From NCBI GenBank assembly GCA_038326205.1, contig JBBQJV010000015.1:1-64000 (forward strand): a stretch of 64,000 bases of DNA, written 5' to 3'. The notes under the pieces were generated by a model that saw only the letters and a program-made list of their open reading frames with translations, ran no database searches and was not told where the DNA came from. Below are positions 47,853 to 56,927 of the stretch, in pieces (the first letter of the stretch is position 1; the number at the start of each line of letters is the position of its first letter). The position numbers and the translations under genes are program-made. The stretch is from UBA7672 sp038326205. GTDB lineage: Bacteria; Pseudomonadota; Alphaproteobacteria; Caulobacterales; Hyphomonadaceae.

Positions 47853-48698
47853 TTATTGCTGGGTCTGGCTTTGCCCGTCTTGATTCTGTGTCTGAGACTG
47901 GCCTGTCGTCTGGGCAATGTCGACCGAGGCGCTAAGCCGCTCCTGAGCGCCGCCGGACACATTGCCGCGGATCGGGGCGGCGTCGGCAGCATCGAGGCCG
48001 CAGCCGAGGCGCACATATCTGTCGGTCGGGCAGAGACGGTTGGCTGAATCGAACCCGACCCAGCCGATATCGGACACGAACGCCTCAGACCACGCATGCG
48101 TTTCGGTGACGCTCGCGTCCTCGGAGAGGAGATAGCCCACCACATATCGCGCCGGCACACGCAAGCTCCGGGCCGCGGCAATGAACACATGCGCGTGGTC
48201 CTGACAGACACCCTTGCCGACATTGAGGGCCTGCGCTGCTGTCGTCGCGGAGGAGGTCGCCCCCGGCGTATACTCGATTGCGTCCGCTACCGCGTTGAAT
48301 AGGGCGTGCAACCGATCGAGCGGCTTTTCGTCGGTGATCCCTGCCGCCAGTGCGTCGATCTTCTTGTCGGTCTCTGTCAGCGGGGTCGGGCGCAGATAGA
48401 CTTGGGGACGCACCGAGTCCCGCAGGCCGCGCACGACGCCCGCCGTATCGCTCGTCTCGATCTCACCCTCCGCGACGATGGCGATCTCGGCGCCGCCGCC
48501 TGCACAGGTCCAGATCGCCTCCCTGTCGCCCGTCGCCGTGGTCAGCAGCGGCGCCACCGCCTGCCCGTTCACACTCACCTTCCAGGAATGAACGCGCTGG
48601 CTGTCGAAAGCCGGCGGAAAAAGCCTTAGCCGCAGCGCACAGCGGTCGGCTGGCGGATCGTAAGTATAGATCGTGGTGTGACGGACTGTGAGGCGCAT
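47853..48698 (-). CDS. transglutaminase-like protein of the Anbu cluster
   Basis: A 281-residue protein with an N-terminal beta domain (TVRHTTIYTYDPPA) and a transglutaminase core: catalytic Cys in GKGVCQDHAHVFIAAAR, His in THAWSEAFV and Asp in VGFDSANRLC. The last 25 residues are Gln-rich (TTGQSQTQNQDGQSQTQ), a low-complexity tail. It may cross-link or hydrolyse peptides made by the companion ATP-grasp enzyme. It is two bases from the alpha-E gene. Confidence 0.9.
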   Translation of the reverse strand: MRLTVRHTTIYTYDPPADRCALRLRLFPPAFDSQRVHSWKVSVNGQAVAPLLTTATGDREAIWTCAGGGAEIAIVAEGEIETSDTAGVVRGLRDSVRPQVYLRPTPLTETDKKIDALAAGITDEKPLDRLHALFNAVADAIEYTPGATSSATTAAQALNVGKGVCQDHAHVFIAAARSLRVPARYVVGYLLSEDASVTETHAWSEAFVSDIGWVGFDSANRLCPTDRYVRLGCGLDAADAAPIRGNVSGGAQERLSASVDIAQTTGQSQTQNQDGQSQTQQ

Positions 48699-48700
48699 GA

Positions 48701-49630
48701 TCAGAAGTGATAGGCCTTGCTGATCTCCATGGACAAGCGACGGGTCGTCGTGATCGCTTCGGAGATGAATTCGTGCAGACCCTGCTGGAACAGCTCCTCG
48801 ATGCCAATCGCATCAAGCCGCTCCACCATCTCGGCGGCGACCTGCTGAGGCGCTCCCGTCTCGCCATACTGCCTGGCGATGTCGTCCAGGAACCGCTTGA
48901 TTGAGCTGTAACAGAACGCCAGCGAGCGTGGAAATATCGTGCTGAGGATCAGGAAGTCAGCGATGCCCCAGGGCGTGTAATCGCCCTTGTACACGTGGTG
49001 ATAAGCGCGAAGGGCCGATGTCGCGCGCAGGACGCTCGTCCACTGGTGATAGTCGCGCCCGCCGCCCACGACATCAGTCTCGGGCAGCAGCACATAGTAT
49101 TTCACGTCGAGCAGGCGCAGCGTCATGTCAGCGCGCTCGATCAGCGCGCCGAGGCGCAGAAAGACATATCCGTCGTTGCGCAACAGCGAGCCTTCCACAT
49201 TTCCCCGGAAGGCGGCCGTGCGGTTCTTGGTCCATTCCAGCAGCGTCGGCAGGTTCTTGACCGCCGAGTCCGGGTCCACCTGACCAAGCTGGCGCCACCC
49301 ATCATTCAGCGCCTCCCACATGTCCTGCGTCAGCGCCGTGCGGATCGCGCGCCCGTTGGAGCGCGCCGATGCGAGACAGGAGCGGATCGAAGAGGGGTTC
49401 TCCTCGTCCAGCAACAGTCGTCGCACGACAGTTGCTGGATCAAGCTTGGCGTCCTCGACGAGCTCCGGCGCAGAGCCGGAGGCTGCGGCAACGGAGCGCC
49501 ACTCTTCCTGCTCGTTCGAGCCCGGCAGCATCGCCATGCGATGGCCCATCTCGATCAGGCGCGCGGTCGCATCCGCTCGCTCCATGTAGCGGCCCATCCA
49601 GAACAGGCTCTCGGCGGTGCGGCTCAGCAT
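48701..49630 (-). CDS. alpha-E domain protein of the Anbu cluster
   Basis: A 309-residue all-helical protein of the alpha-E family (COG2307): MLSRTAESLFWMGRYMERADATARLIE at the N-terminus, then LRLLDVKYYVLLPETDVVGG and the C-terminal helices with LFQQGLHEFISEAITTTRRL. Alpha-E proteins co-occur with ATP-grasp and transglutaminase genes; their biochemical role is not established. It starts one base from the ATP-grasp stop. Confidence 0.9.
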   Translation of the reverse strand: MLSRTAESLFWMGRYMERADATARLIEMGHRMAMLPGSNEQEEWRSVAAASGSAPELVEDAKLDPATVVRRLLLDEENPSSIRSCLASARSNGRAIRTALTQDMWEALNDGWRQLGQVDPDSAVKNLPTLLEWTKNRTAAFRGNVEGSLLRNDGYVFLRLGALIERADMTLRLLDVKYYVLLPETDVVGGGRDYHQWTSVLRATSALRAYHHVYKGDYTPWGIADFLILSTIFPRSLAFCYSSIKRFLDDIARQYGETGAPQQVAAEMVERLDAIGIEELFQQGLHEFISEAITTTRRLSMEISKAYHF

Positions 49631-49631
49631 G

Positions 49632-51038
49632 TCATTCTGCCAGAATCCACGTGTCTTTGACCCCGCCGCCCTGAGACGAGTTCACCACCAGAGATCCCTT
49701 CTTCAGCGCGACGCGTGTGAGACCTCCTGGCGTCAGGCGGATGTCCTTGCCGACAAGGCAGTAGGGACGGAAATCAACATGGCGTTCCTCTATACCTGTG
49801 CCGCCAAGGGTCGGCGCCGTCGAAAGATCCAGCGTCGGCTGGGCGATGAACTCGCTGGGGTTCGCCTTGATCTTGGCGCGGAAGGCCTCGATCTCCTTCT
49901 TTGCCGCATGCGGCCCGATCAGCATGCCATATCCGCCCGAGCCATGGACCCGCTTGATGACTAGGTCTTTGAGATTCTCGAGCACATACTTGCAGTCGTC
50001 CGGCTGCGCGCAGCGCCAGGTCTGCACGTTCTCGAGGATCGGCTTTTCGCCGAGATAGAATTTGATCATGTCCGGCACGAAGACATAGATCGCCTTGTCG
50101 TCGGCGACGCCAGCGCCCGGGGCCGAACACAACGTCACGCCGCCTGAACGATAGACGTCGAAAATGCCCGGCACGCCGAGCAGCGAGTCCGACTTGAACG
50201 CCAGGGGATCGATGTAGGTGTCGTCGATCCGGCGATAGATCACGTCCACGCGCTGCGGTCCCCGCGTCGTCCGCATCCAGCACAATCCGTTCTCGACAAA
50301 AAGATCCTGCGGCTCGACCAGCTCGATGCCCATGAGGTCGGCGAGGAAGGAATGTTCGTAGTAGGCCGAGTTCAGCGAACCGGGCGTCAGCAGCACCACG
50401 GTCGGATCATCATCACACTTGATCGGCGCGACTTCCTCAAGCGTCTTCTTCAGCATGCCCGGATAGCTGTCGACTGCCTCGACAATCCCCGCCTGGAACA
50501 GCTGCGGGAACATCCGCATCATGATCTCGCGGTTCTCGAGCATGTAGGAGACGCCTGATGGCGTGCGGCAATTGTCCTCCAGCACCTGGAAGCGATCGGC
50601 ATCCGTTCGCACAATGTCGACGCCAACAATGTGGCTATAAACCCTACCCGGCGGATCGACGCCGACCATATCTGGCAGGAAGGCCTCGTTCTGATAGACG
50701 AGTTCCTCCGGGATGATCCCCGCCCGCATGATCTCGCCGCGATGATAGACGTCATACAGGAATGCGTTGAGCGCTCGGCTGCGCTGCTTGATGCCGCGCG
50801 ACATCTTTCGCCATTCGTTTGCACCGAACACGCGCGGGATCAGGTCAAACGGGATCAGCCGTTCCGGATCGCCCCCCTCGCCATAAACAGCGAAAGTGAT
50901 GCCGATCTTGCGGAAGATCGCCTCCGCTTCGCTCTGGCGAAGATTGAGCAGATCGACGCCACTCGCATTTATCCAGGCGGAGACCTTGTCGTAGGGCCCC
51001 CGGATCGAACGGTCGTCTGCGAACATTTCGTTATACAT
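49632..51038 (-). CDS. circularly permuted ATP-grasp protein of the Anbu cluster
   Basis: A 468-residue enzyme of the circularly permuted ATP-grasp family (COG2308). Visible blocks are GVDIVRTDADRFQVLEDNCRTPSGVSYMLENRE, ELVEPQDLFVENG and LKDLVIKRVHGSGGYGML, which likely bind ATP and Mg. It is predicted to form a peptide or amide bond. It heads the cluster, so a promoter is expected between 51039 and 51238 on the minus strand. Confidence 0.92.
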   Translation of the reverse strand: MYNEMFADDRSIRGPYDKVSAWINASGVDLLNLRQSEAEAIFRKIGITFAVYGEGGDPERLIPFDLIPRVFGANEWRKMSRGIKQRSRALNAFLYDVYHRGEIMRAGIIPEELVYQNEAFLPDMVGVDPPGRVYSHIVGVDIVRTDADRFQVLEDNCRTPSGVSYMLENREIMMRMFPQLFQAGIVEAVDSYPGMLKKTLEEVAPIKCDDDPTVVLLTPGSLNSAYYEHSFLADLMGIELVEPQDLFVENGLCWMRTTRGPQRVDVIYRRIDDTYIDPLAFKSDSLLGVPGIFDVYRSGGVTLCSAPGAGVADDKAIYVFVPDMIKFYLGEKPILENVQTWRCAQPDDCKYVLENLKDLVIKRVHGSGGYGMLIGPHAAKKEIEAFRAKIKANPSEFIAQPTLDLSTAPTLGGTGIEERHVDFRPYCLVGKDIRLTPGGLTRVALKKGSLVVNSSQGGGVKDTWILAE

Positions 51039-51238
51039 GCAGCCCCAGTCCTAGACGCAGAGGGGGGCGATGCGAAGACACGAACACCACGCTTTTCTGC
51101 GGCAGACGCCCCTGCCTAAACTTTGACCATGGAAAAGCCGTTGCGGAAGCCTCATCTCGAGCGATTTCGATGAATATTTGAGGCGCTTCGCCGATCCGGA
51201 CCATATCTCACCCCGAGACCCGCACTCTGGAACACAAG

Positions 51239-51961
51239 ATGACACGGCAAACACCAAAACAATTCTTCCAGAACATCCTCCGCCTCGCCCTCAGCGAGAT
51301 CGGTGCAACGATAGCGCTGGGTGTTACCGCATTAGGCGTTCTCGCCTTTGCGCTCATCGCCGACGAGACGTTCGAGGGCGAGACCCGCGGCTTCGACGAA
51401 TCGATTCTTCTCGCCCTGCGCGAGCCGGGCGACCCCTCGAACCCGATAGGGCCCGTCTGGCTTGAACACGCCCTCGCCGACGTCACTGCACTGGGCGGCT
51501 ATGTCATCCTCAGCATGCTGGTTATCGGCGTCGCCATTTACCTGATCGCCGCCGGCAAGCGCGGCACAGCCCTACTGGTCGTTGGCGCGGTGAGCAGCGG
51601 CACCGTGCTCAGTGAAACGCTCAAGCTCGGCTTCGCACGCCCCCGCCCCGACCTTGTCGCCCACCTCGCCGAAGTGCAGAGCGCCAGTTTCCCGAGCGGA
51701 CACGCCATGATCTCCGCGATTACCTATCTCACGCTCGGCGTCCTGCTGACGCGCGCGCACCAGCAACGCCGCACCAAGGTCATCATCATGACCTACGCAA
51801 TCCTGCTCACGCTGATGATCGGCCTGAGCCGCATCTATCTCGGCGTCCACTGGCCCACCGACGTTCTGGCCGGCTGGGCGCTGGGCGCTGCGTGGGCCAG
51901 CCTCTGGTGGCTGGGCGCATGGCAGCTTCAGCGCATGGGAAAGGTCGAGCCGCCAAAATAA
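51239..51961 (+). CDS. PAP2-family phosphatase
   Basis: A 240-residue membrane protein with the type 2 phosphatidic acid phosphatase signature: KLGFARPRPD (motif 1), SFPSGHAM (motif 2) and SRIYLGVHWPTDVLAG (motif 3 with catalytic His). Several hydrophobic helices fit the family. Substrates may be undecaprenyl-pyrophosphate or phosphatidate. Divergent from the Anbu cluster. Confidence 0.9.
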   Translation: MTRQTPKQFFQNILRLALSEIGATIALGVTALGVLAFALIADETFEGETRGFDESILLALREPGDPSNPIGPVWLEHALADVTALGGYVILSMLVIGVAIYLIAAGKRGTALLVVGAVSSGTVLSETLKLGFARPRPDLVAHLAEVQSASFPSGHAMISAITYLTLGVLLTRAHQQRRTKVIIMTYAILLTLMIGLSRIYLGVHWPTDVLAGWALGAAWASLWWLGAWQLQRMGKVEPPK

Positions 51962-51982
51962 CGTGCAGGCGATCCGCCCAGC

Positions 51983-53128
51983 CTACGGCTTGCCCTTCGA
52001 GGGTTTGGCCGGCGCTTTCTTCTTCGCCTCGGCTTCCGCCCGCGCCTCGAGCACGCGTGCGCCCTCGAGAATGCCTAGCAGCGCGTAATTGCCCTCATGG
52101 CAGGCATACTCGTACATCTTGCCGTTCAGGGCGGCGAACTCGTACTCCCCGCCCCATGGCGCATCCCACAGCGTCGGATCCTCGACCGTGAAGCCGTAAT
52201 AGAGCCGATCGTCCGCCACCCGCTTGAAGCGTTCGGTGACCTTCAGGTCCTTCCACGATCCCATGAACTGCTGACTCTGCGGGATATGGGTGGTTTCCAC
52301 GACCAGCGTGTCGCCATCCCACCAGCCGATCGCATCCCCGAAATAGGGACGCACATCGTCAGCGCGATGCTTCGAATTCAGCCGCACGATACGCGCATCG
52401 TGCACCATCTCCGTCGCGATCACGACATGATCGGGCGACTGCACAATCTGATAACTGTTGTTGTAGAACCCGTTGGCGAACATGGGCGGTCCCGCATTGC
52501 GCCCGAACGAGACGATGCAGCGCTCCGTCGCCCGCGATTCCGGATTATCGAACGAGGCGCCGCGCGGCGTCGGGCTCGGCCCCAGCAGCTTGACGAAGGC
52601 TGGCGGTTCGGGCGCCGGCGCAGTCGTGGCGCCGGCCTTGCGCGGCGGCGCCGTTCCGGTCGGCGTCGTGATGATAGACGAGCGCGGCTGGCCGTTGACC
52701 CGCATCACATGGTTGCCGGGATCGATCCAGAAACGGTTATAGCCGCCTGTGGCGCCGCCACCGGCCAGGTATTCGGGCTTGATGTCTTTCGGAATGACGT
52801 ATTCGGCAGGGGCGTCGGCCGCGGTCGGCGCGTTGGCTTCCTCGATCTCGTCGACCATCTCCTGCTCAAGCTTGACAACCTCCTCCTCGCTATAGACCAA
52901 GCCGGTTGCCCCTGCCGGCCGGGTCATCTTTGTCAGCGTTGTGTTGGTCCAGAAGCCCTGCAGGTCCGGCTGGCCGATCTTGAGTTGCGGCGCGGTGTAG
53001 GGCGGATAGGGCTTGGTCGGATTGTATTTTTGCTCCGACGTCTGCGCCGCTGCTGACGCGCCGCCAAAGGCGATGACTGTTGCGAGTGTGAGAACCAGAG
53101 CGTAGCGCAAGTGAATCTCCTGCTGCAT
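51983..53128 (-). CDS. secreted protein of unknown function
   Basis: A 381-residue protein with a signal peptide (ALVLTLATVIAFGGASAAAQ). The mature part has WTNTTLTKMTRP, ATERCIVSFGRNAGPPM, YQIVQSPDHVVIATEMVHDARIVRL and WWDGDTLVVETTH blocks, plus a Lys/Ala-rich tail. Similar proteins are frequent in sphingomonads and Acidobacteria, but the function is unknown to me. It converges on PAP2. Confidence 0.7.
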   Translation of the reverse strand: MQQEIHLRYALVLTLATVIAFGGASAAAQTSEQKYNPTKPYPPYTAPQLKIGQPDLQGFWTNTTLTKMTRPAGATGLVYSEEEVVKLEQEMVDEIEEANAPTAADAPAEYVIPKDIKPEYLAGGGATGGYNRFWIDPGNHVMRVNGQPRSSIITTPTGTAPPRKAGATTAPAPEPPAFVKLLGPSPTPRGASFDNPESRATERCIVSFGRNAGPPMFANGFYNNSYQIVQSPDHVVIATEMVHDARIVRLNSKHRADDVRPYFGDAIGWWDGDTLVVETTHIPQSQQFMGSWKDLKVTERFKRVADDRLYYGFTVEDPTLWDAPWGGEYEFAALNGKMYEYACHEGNYALLGILEGARVLEARAEAEAKKKAPAKPSKGKP

Positions 53129-53308
53129 GAAACGCGTCTTACTTCCTTAAGCCTACGATCATGAAAGCCGTGAGGCAACGCGAAGACGTTGCCCTTGGGA
53201 CATCGATCGTCATCACAATCTTTGGCGCGGGCTCGCGATCGTCTCCGCTCGTCCACTCGTCCTGACCCAGGCCTTGTGCCCTACCCCGCCCATGGCTAGC
53301 TCTCGCCC

Positions 53309-54448
53309 ATGACCCAGCTGGAAGCCGATCTGAAGGACCGCGCCCGTGCGCTCGGCTTCGACGCCGCCTGCATCACGCGTGCCGACGCCGCGTGGGATGC
53401 CGGCGATCGCCTCGCCGATTTCGTCGCCCAGGGCTTTCACGGCGAAATGGGCTGGATGGCGGAAACGCTGCAGCGCCGCCAGCATCCCACCCACATGTGG
53501 CCCGATGCAAAGTCCGCACTTGTTGTTGGGCTCAACTACGGTCCGGCCACCGACCCGCTCGCACCCCTCACCCGGCCCGAGCACGCGACCATCTCGGTCT
53601 ACGCCCAGAATGTCGACTATCACGACCTGATGAAGCGCCGCCTGAAACAGCTCGCTTCCACGTTCGCGGCTGACACCGGCAATGACGTCAAGATTTTCGT
53701 CGACACGGCGCCGCTGATGGAAAAGCCGCTTGCCCATCGCGCTGGTCTCGGCTGGCAGGGCAAGCACACCAACCTCGTCAGTCGCGAACACGGCTCCTGG
53801 CTTTTCCTCGGCGTGATGCTCACCACGGCCGACCTCACCCCCGACGCTCCTGCAACTGACTCGTGTGGCACCTGCACCGCCTGCCTCGACATTTGCCCGA
53901 CGAAGGCTTTTCCCGCCCCCTACCAGCTCGATGCCCGGCGCTGCATTTCCTATCTCACCATCGAAACGAAGGGCCCGATCCCGCGCGAATTCCGCCAGGC
54001 TATCGGCAACCGCATCTATGGCTGCGACGACTGCCTCGCCGTCTGCCCATGGAACAAGTTCGCCCAGACCGCGCGGGAATCTGCCTTTCATCCGCGTGCG
54101 GAGCTAACCGTCGCGCTTCTGGCCGATCTGGCCTGCCTTGATGACGCAGGCTTCCGCGAGGTCTTCGCCGGATCGCCCATCAAACGCATCGGACGGGACC
54201 GTTTTGTTCGAAACGTAATGATTGCGATTGGAAATTCGGGGTCGCAGCCTCTTGCGGACTTGTGTATCCAGAAGCTTGATGACGCCTCGCCGCTGGTTCG
54301 CGGCGCATCCGTCTGGGCGTTGGGGTCACTTGCTCCCGACCTGTTCGAGTTGAATGCCAAGCTGCGCAGGACCGGTGAACCCGATCCCGCAGTGTGTGAG
54401 GAGTGGGATGCTGGACCAGAAGCCCGAAGACGCGAACGGGCCGGATGA
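53309..54448 (+). CDS. queG: epoxyqueuosine reductase
   Basis: A 379-residue enzyme for the last step of queuosine synthesis in tRNA. Two 4Fe-4S motifs are visible in the middle: CGTCTACLDICPTKAF and CDDCLAVCPWNKFA, with the cobalamin-binding N-terminal region and HEAT-like C-terminal repeats (GNSGSQPLADLCIQKLDDASPLVRGASVWAL). No other queuosine gene is nearby. It overlaps mtgA by 41 bp. Confidence 0.94.
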   Translation: MTQLEADLKDRARALGFDAACITRADAAWDAGDRLADFVAQGFHGEMGWMAETLQRRQHPTHMWPDAKSALVVGLNYGPATDPLAPLTRPEHATISVYAQNVDYHDLMKRRLKQLASTFAADTGNDVKIFVDTAPLMEKPLAHRAGLGWQGKHTNLVSREHGSWLFLGVMLTTADLTPDAPATDSCGTCTACLDICPTKAFPAPYQLDARRCISYLTIETKGPIPREFRQAIGNRIYGCDDCLAVCPWNKFAQTARESAFHPRAELTVALLADLACLDDAGFREVFAGSPIKRIGRDRFVRNVMIAIGNSGSQPLADLCIQKLDDASPLVRGASVWALGSLAPDLFELNAKLRRTGEPDPAVCEEWDAGPEARRRERAG

Positions 54449-55259
54449 GGCCAGACGCGATGAGGCGGGGGAAGGCTCTTCTTCCGACTCTTCCGGCGGC
54501 GGCTTTATTGGCCGCTGGCGCGCCGGCGTAACGCCGCAAGGCGCGTCCTACGAAAATGAAAAGCCGCTGTGGCGTCGTATCCTTGTCGGCTTCCTGCTCT
54601 GGACTTCGATCCTCGGCGTCGGCTTCGTCTCGCTGACCTTGCTTGCCGTCTTCGCGATAGGCTGGACCGGTCCGCCTCCCACTTTCAACATGGCCGGCAC
54701 CGCCATGAAGGGCGTCGAGGTCCACTCAAAATGGGTCGACCTGAAGGATATCTCTCCCCACCTCGTGCGCGCGGTCATTGCGTCGGAGGACCAGAATTTC
54801 TGCGCGCATGAAGGCTTCGACCTGAAGGAAATCCAGAAGGCGATGCAGGACGCCGAAAACGGCGGCGACCTGCGCGGCGCCTCCACCATCTCGCAGCAGA
54901 CCGCCAAGAACGTCTTCCTCTGGAATGGCGGCGGCTGGTTCCGTAAAGGGTTCGAAGCCTACTTCACCGTGCTGTCGGAAAAAATGTGGACCAAGCCACG
55001 CATCATGGAGATGTATCTCAACGTCGCCGAATGGGGCGATGGCATCTACGGCGCTGAACAGGCTGCACAGGATCGCTTCGGCGTCTCGGCAAAAAACCTG
55101 ACGCCTAGCCAAGCCGCAGCCCTCGCCGCTGTCTTACCCAGCCCCAACAAGTGGAAGGTCAATGGCCCTTACGCCTCGGGCCGCCGGAACAACCGCATTC
55201 AGTCACTGATGGCGATGGTGAAACGCGACGGTCTCGATAAATGTGTGGTCGGGCCGTAG
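54408..55259 (+). CDS. mtgA: monofunctional peptidoglycan glycosyltransferase
   Basis: About 283 residues. Start ATG 54408 has a GAGGAG site. A cytoplasmic tail rich in Ser/Gly/Asp (residues 20-40) precedes the single membrane helix (LVGFLLWTSILGVGFVSLTLL). The GT51 signatures are SEDQNFCAHEGFD (catalytic Glu), GASTISQQTAKNVFLW and RIMEMYLNVAEWG. It polymerises lipid II glycan. The overlap with queG is usual for small alphaproteobacterial operons. Confidence 0.93.
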   Translation: MLDQKPEDANGPDEARRDEAGEGSSSDSSGGGFIGRWRAGVTPQGASYENEKPLWRRILVGFLLWTSILGVGFVSLTLLAVFAIGWTGPPPTFNMAGTAMKGVEVHSKWVDLKDISPHLVRAVIASEDQNFCAHEGFDLKEIQKAMQDAENGGDLRGASTISQQTAKNVFLWNGGGWFRKGFEAYFTVLSEKMWTKPRIMEMYLNVAEWGDGIYGAEQAAQDRFGVSAKNLTPSQAAALAAVLPSPNKWKVNGPYASGRRNNRIQSLMAMVKRDGLDKCVVGP

Positions 55260-55269
55260 AGGGATTCAG

Positions 55270-56115
55270 ATGAAGCGCCTCCTCGCTATGGTTGTGGCCC
55301 TTGCCGTCGCAGCCTGCACCAACCTACCCGCGCCGCCCGTCGCCGATCCCAACACGATCGAGGTGATGATCCTCGGCACGTTCCACATGGACAATCCCGG
55401 CGCCGACCTCAACAACGCCAAGGTCGATCCTGTGACGACGCCGGAGAAGCAGGCAGAACTGCAGCAGGTCGCCGACGCGCTCGCACGCTTCAAGCCGACA
55501 GCCATCGCCGTCGAACGTATCGCGGCCGATCCCGCAACCATGCTCGACCATCGCTACCCAGAGTTCAAACCCGCCGATCTCCTGACCAAAGGCGATGAAC
55601 GCATCCAGATCGGCTATCGCCTCGCCGCCCAGCTCAAGCTCGACCGCGTCTACGGCATCGACGAGCAGGACCATGAAGGCGAGACTTCATATTTCCCGTA
55701 CGAGCTGGTCGATGCATGGGCGACCGCGCACGGCCGGGCCGATGACCTGCAGGCCATGGGCGCCGTGGTCCAGAACGAGCTTGCCGAATTCGAAGGCCGC
55801 CAAAAAGTGGATTCCATCGGCCGCCTGCTTTCGGACTTTAACAAGCCTGACAGCTTCATGAGCGAAGGTGGCAACGCCTTCTACATGGAGGCGATGAAAT
55901 TCGGCGCCGGCGCCGAGCAACCCGGGGCGATCCTCAACGGTCGCTGGTATACCCGCAATGCGGTGATCTTCTCGAAGCTTCTGCAGGTCGCAAGACCCGG
56001 GGACCGCATCATCGTCATCTATGGCGGGGGCCACAGCTACTGGCTGCGCAACCTCGTGAAGCAGATGCCCCGCTACAAACTTGTCGAAGCGACGGACTAC
56101 CTGCCGGCAAACTGA
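55270..56115 (+). CDS. DUF5694 lipoprotein (TraB-like fold)
   Basis: About 281 residues with a lipoprotein signal ending VAACTN. The body shows EVMILGTFHMDNPG, ALARFKPTAIAVERIA, and the C-terminal IVIYGGGHSYWLRNLVKQ, typical of DUF5694/TraB-like hydrolase folds where the GTFH and GGGH histidines could bind metal. ATG 55270 is chosen over 55243. Function unknown. Confidence 0.75.
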   Translation: MKRLLAMVVALAVAACTNLPAPPVADPNTIEVMILGTFHMDNPGADLNNAKVDPVTTPEKQAELQQVADALARFKPTAIAVERIAADPATMLDHRYPEFKPADLLTKGDERIQIGYRLAAQLKLDRVYGIDEQDHEGETSYFPYELVDAWATAHGRADDLQAMGAVVQNELAEFEGRQKVDSIGRLLSDFNKPDSFMSEGGNAFYMEAMKFGAGAEQPGAILNGRWYTRNAVIFSKLLQVARPGDRIIVIYGGGHSYWLRNLVKQMPRYKLVEATDYLPAN

Positions 56116-56690
56116 GCGAAACACCGCCGCGTTACGCCACCTTTAGTTGGAAGGCGCTGTGCAGATTCGGCGGAAGCCAAAAAATCTTCCGCGGTGATCT
56201 CAATCACTTGCGCGAAAAAACTGCAGGACGCCTCCACTGCGAAAACAAATACCTGCAGATCGCCGTCCGGCTAACTCCACGCCGCGCCTACATTTGCCCC
56301 ATGACACCGGCACGAACCGCATCATGCGGAGCGAGTAACCCGCCGCCTCTGCAGCTCTGGCTGCACGTGGTGGTGATGCTGTTCGCTGAGCTGGTGTCCC
56401 ACGCCGTCTCATCTCTCCAGATGGTTCCGCGTCCGCTGCATGCGTGATTGGCGCACGATAGCGCCGCACGACGATCTGCCCCGAAAGACGACCGGCAGTT
56501 GCGAAACTGGAACCACGCTCTTTCCTCCATCAGTGCGAAGCCCTGGCGGGGTGAGACTTGATCCGCACAGCGGACGAATTGGTCCACTGGACCAAGTCGA
56601 AAGACGAAGGCCGCAGCGACAGCGGAGGCAGGATCGCCGCGCCTCCGCGGCGAGATGGAGGGGGCAGCAACGGCCCTCCCTTCATCATCC

Positions 56691-56832
56691 CTGTCATTCC
56701 GGGCGAAGGCGCACAGCGCCGCAGACCCGGAAACCCGGAAACCCGGAAACCCGGAAACCCGGAAACCCGGGGCGACGCACACCGCCATCACCACGTTCAG
56801 CTTCTGGCTTCCCGCTTTCGCGGGAATGACAG
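56691..56832. repeat. inverted-repeat element with 10-bp ends (CTGTCATTCC type)
   Basis: CTGTCATTCC at 56691-56700 is exactly inverted as GGAATGACAG at 56823-56832, giving a 142-bp element. Its right end includes a hairpin CCCGC-TTTC-GCGGG (56811-56824). Elements with such TGTCATTCC ends are common dispersed repeats in proteobacteria. It encloses the tandem array at 56725. No target-site duplication is evident. Confidence 0.6.
56725..56770. repeat. 8-bp tandem repeat array
   Basis: Five perfect copies of ACCCGGAA (56725-56764) plus ACCCGG (56765-56770). The array lies inside the inverted-repeat element, and copy number is likely variable through replication slippage. It lies in non-coding DNA, so no reading frame is affected. 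Confidence 0.9.
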
Positions 56833-56927
56833 CGTTGGCGTGCGTATGAATCTGGCCTGATCTAACTCAGGCCCACCCGCGCCCCACGCCAACCCCGGCC
56901 CACCGCCGCAGGGAACGCGCTCTCACA

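Larger units (their letters stand above)
56116..56927. other. 812-bp non-coding stretch with repeats
   Basis: No convincing gene in either strand; open frames here lack start signals and family text. The stretch holds the inverted-repeat element and the 8-bp tandem array (56691-56832), listed separately. The rest is unremarkable. Confidence 0.5.

Noticed and set aside
56725..56770. CRISPR-like array
   Set aside because: Units are 8 bp, contiguous and without spacers, so it is a simple tandem repeat.
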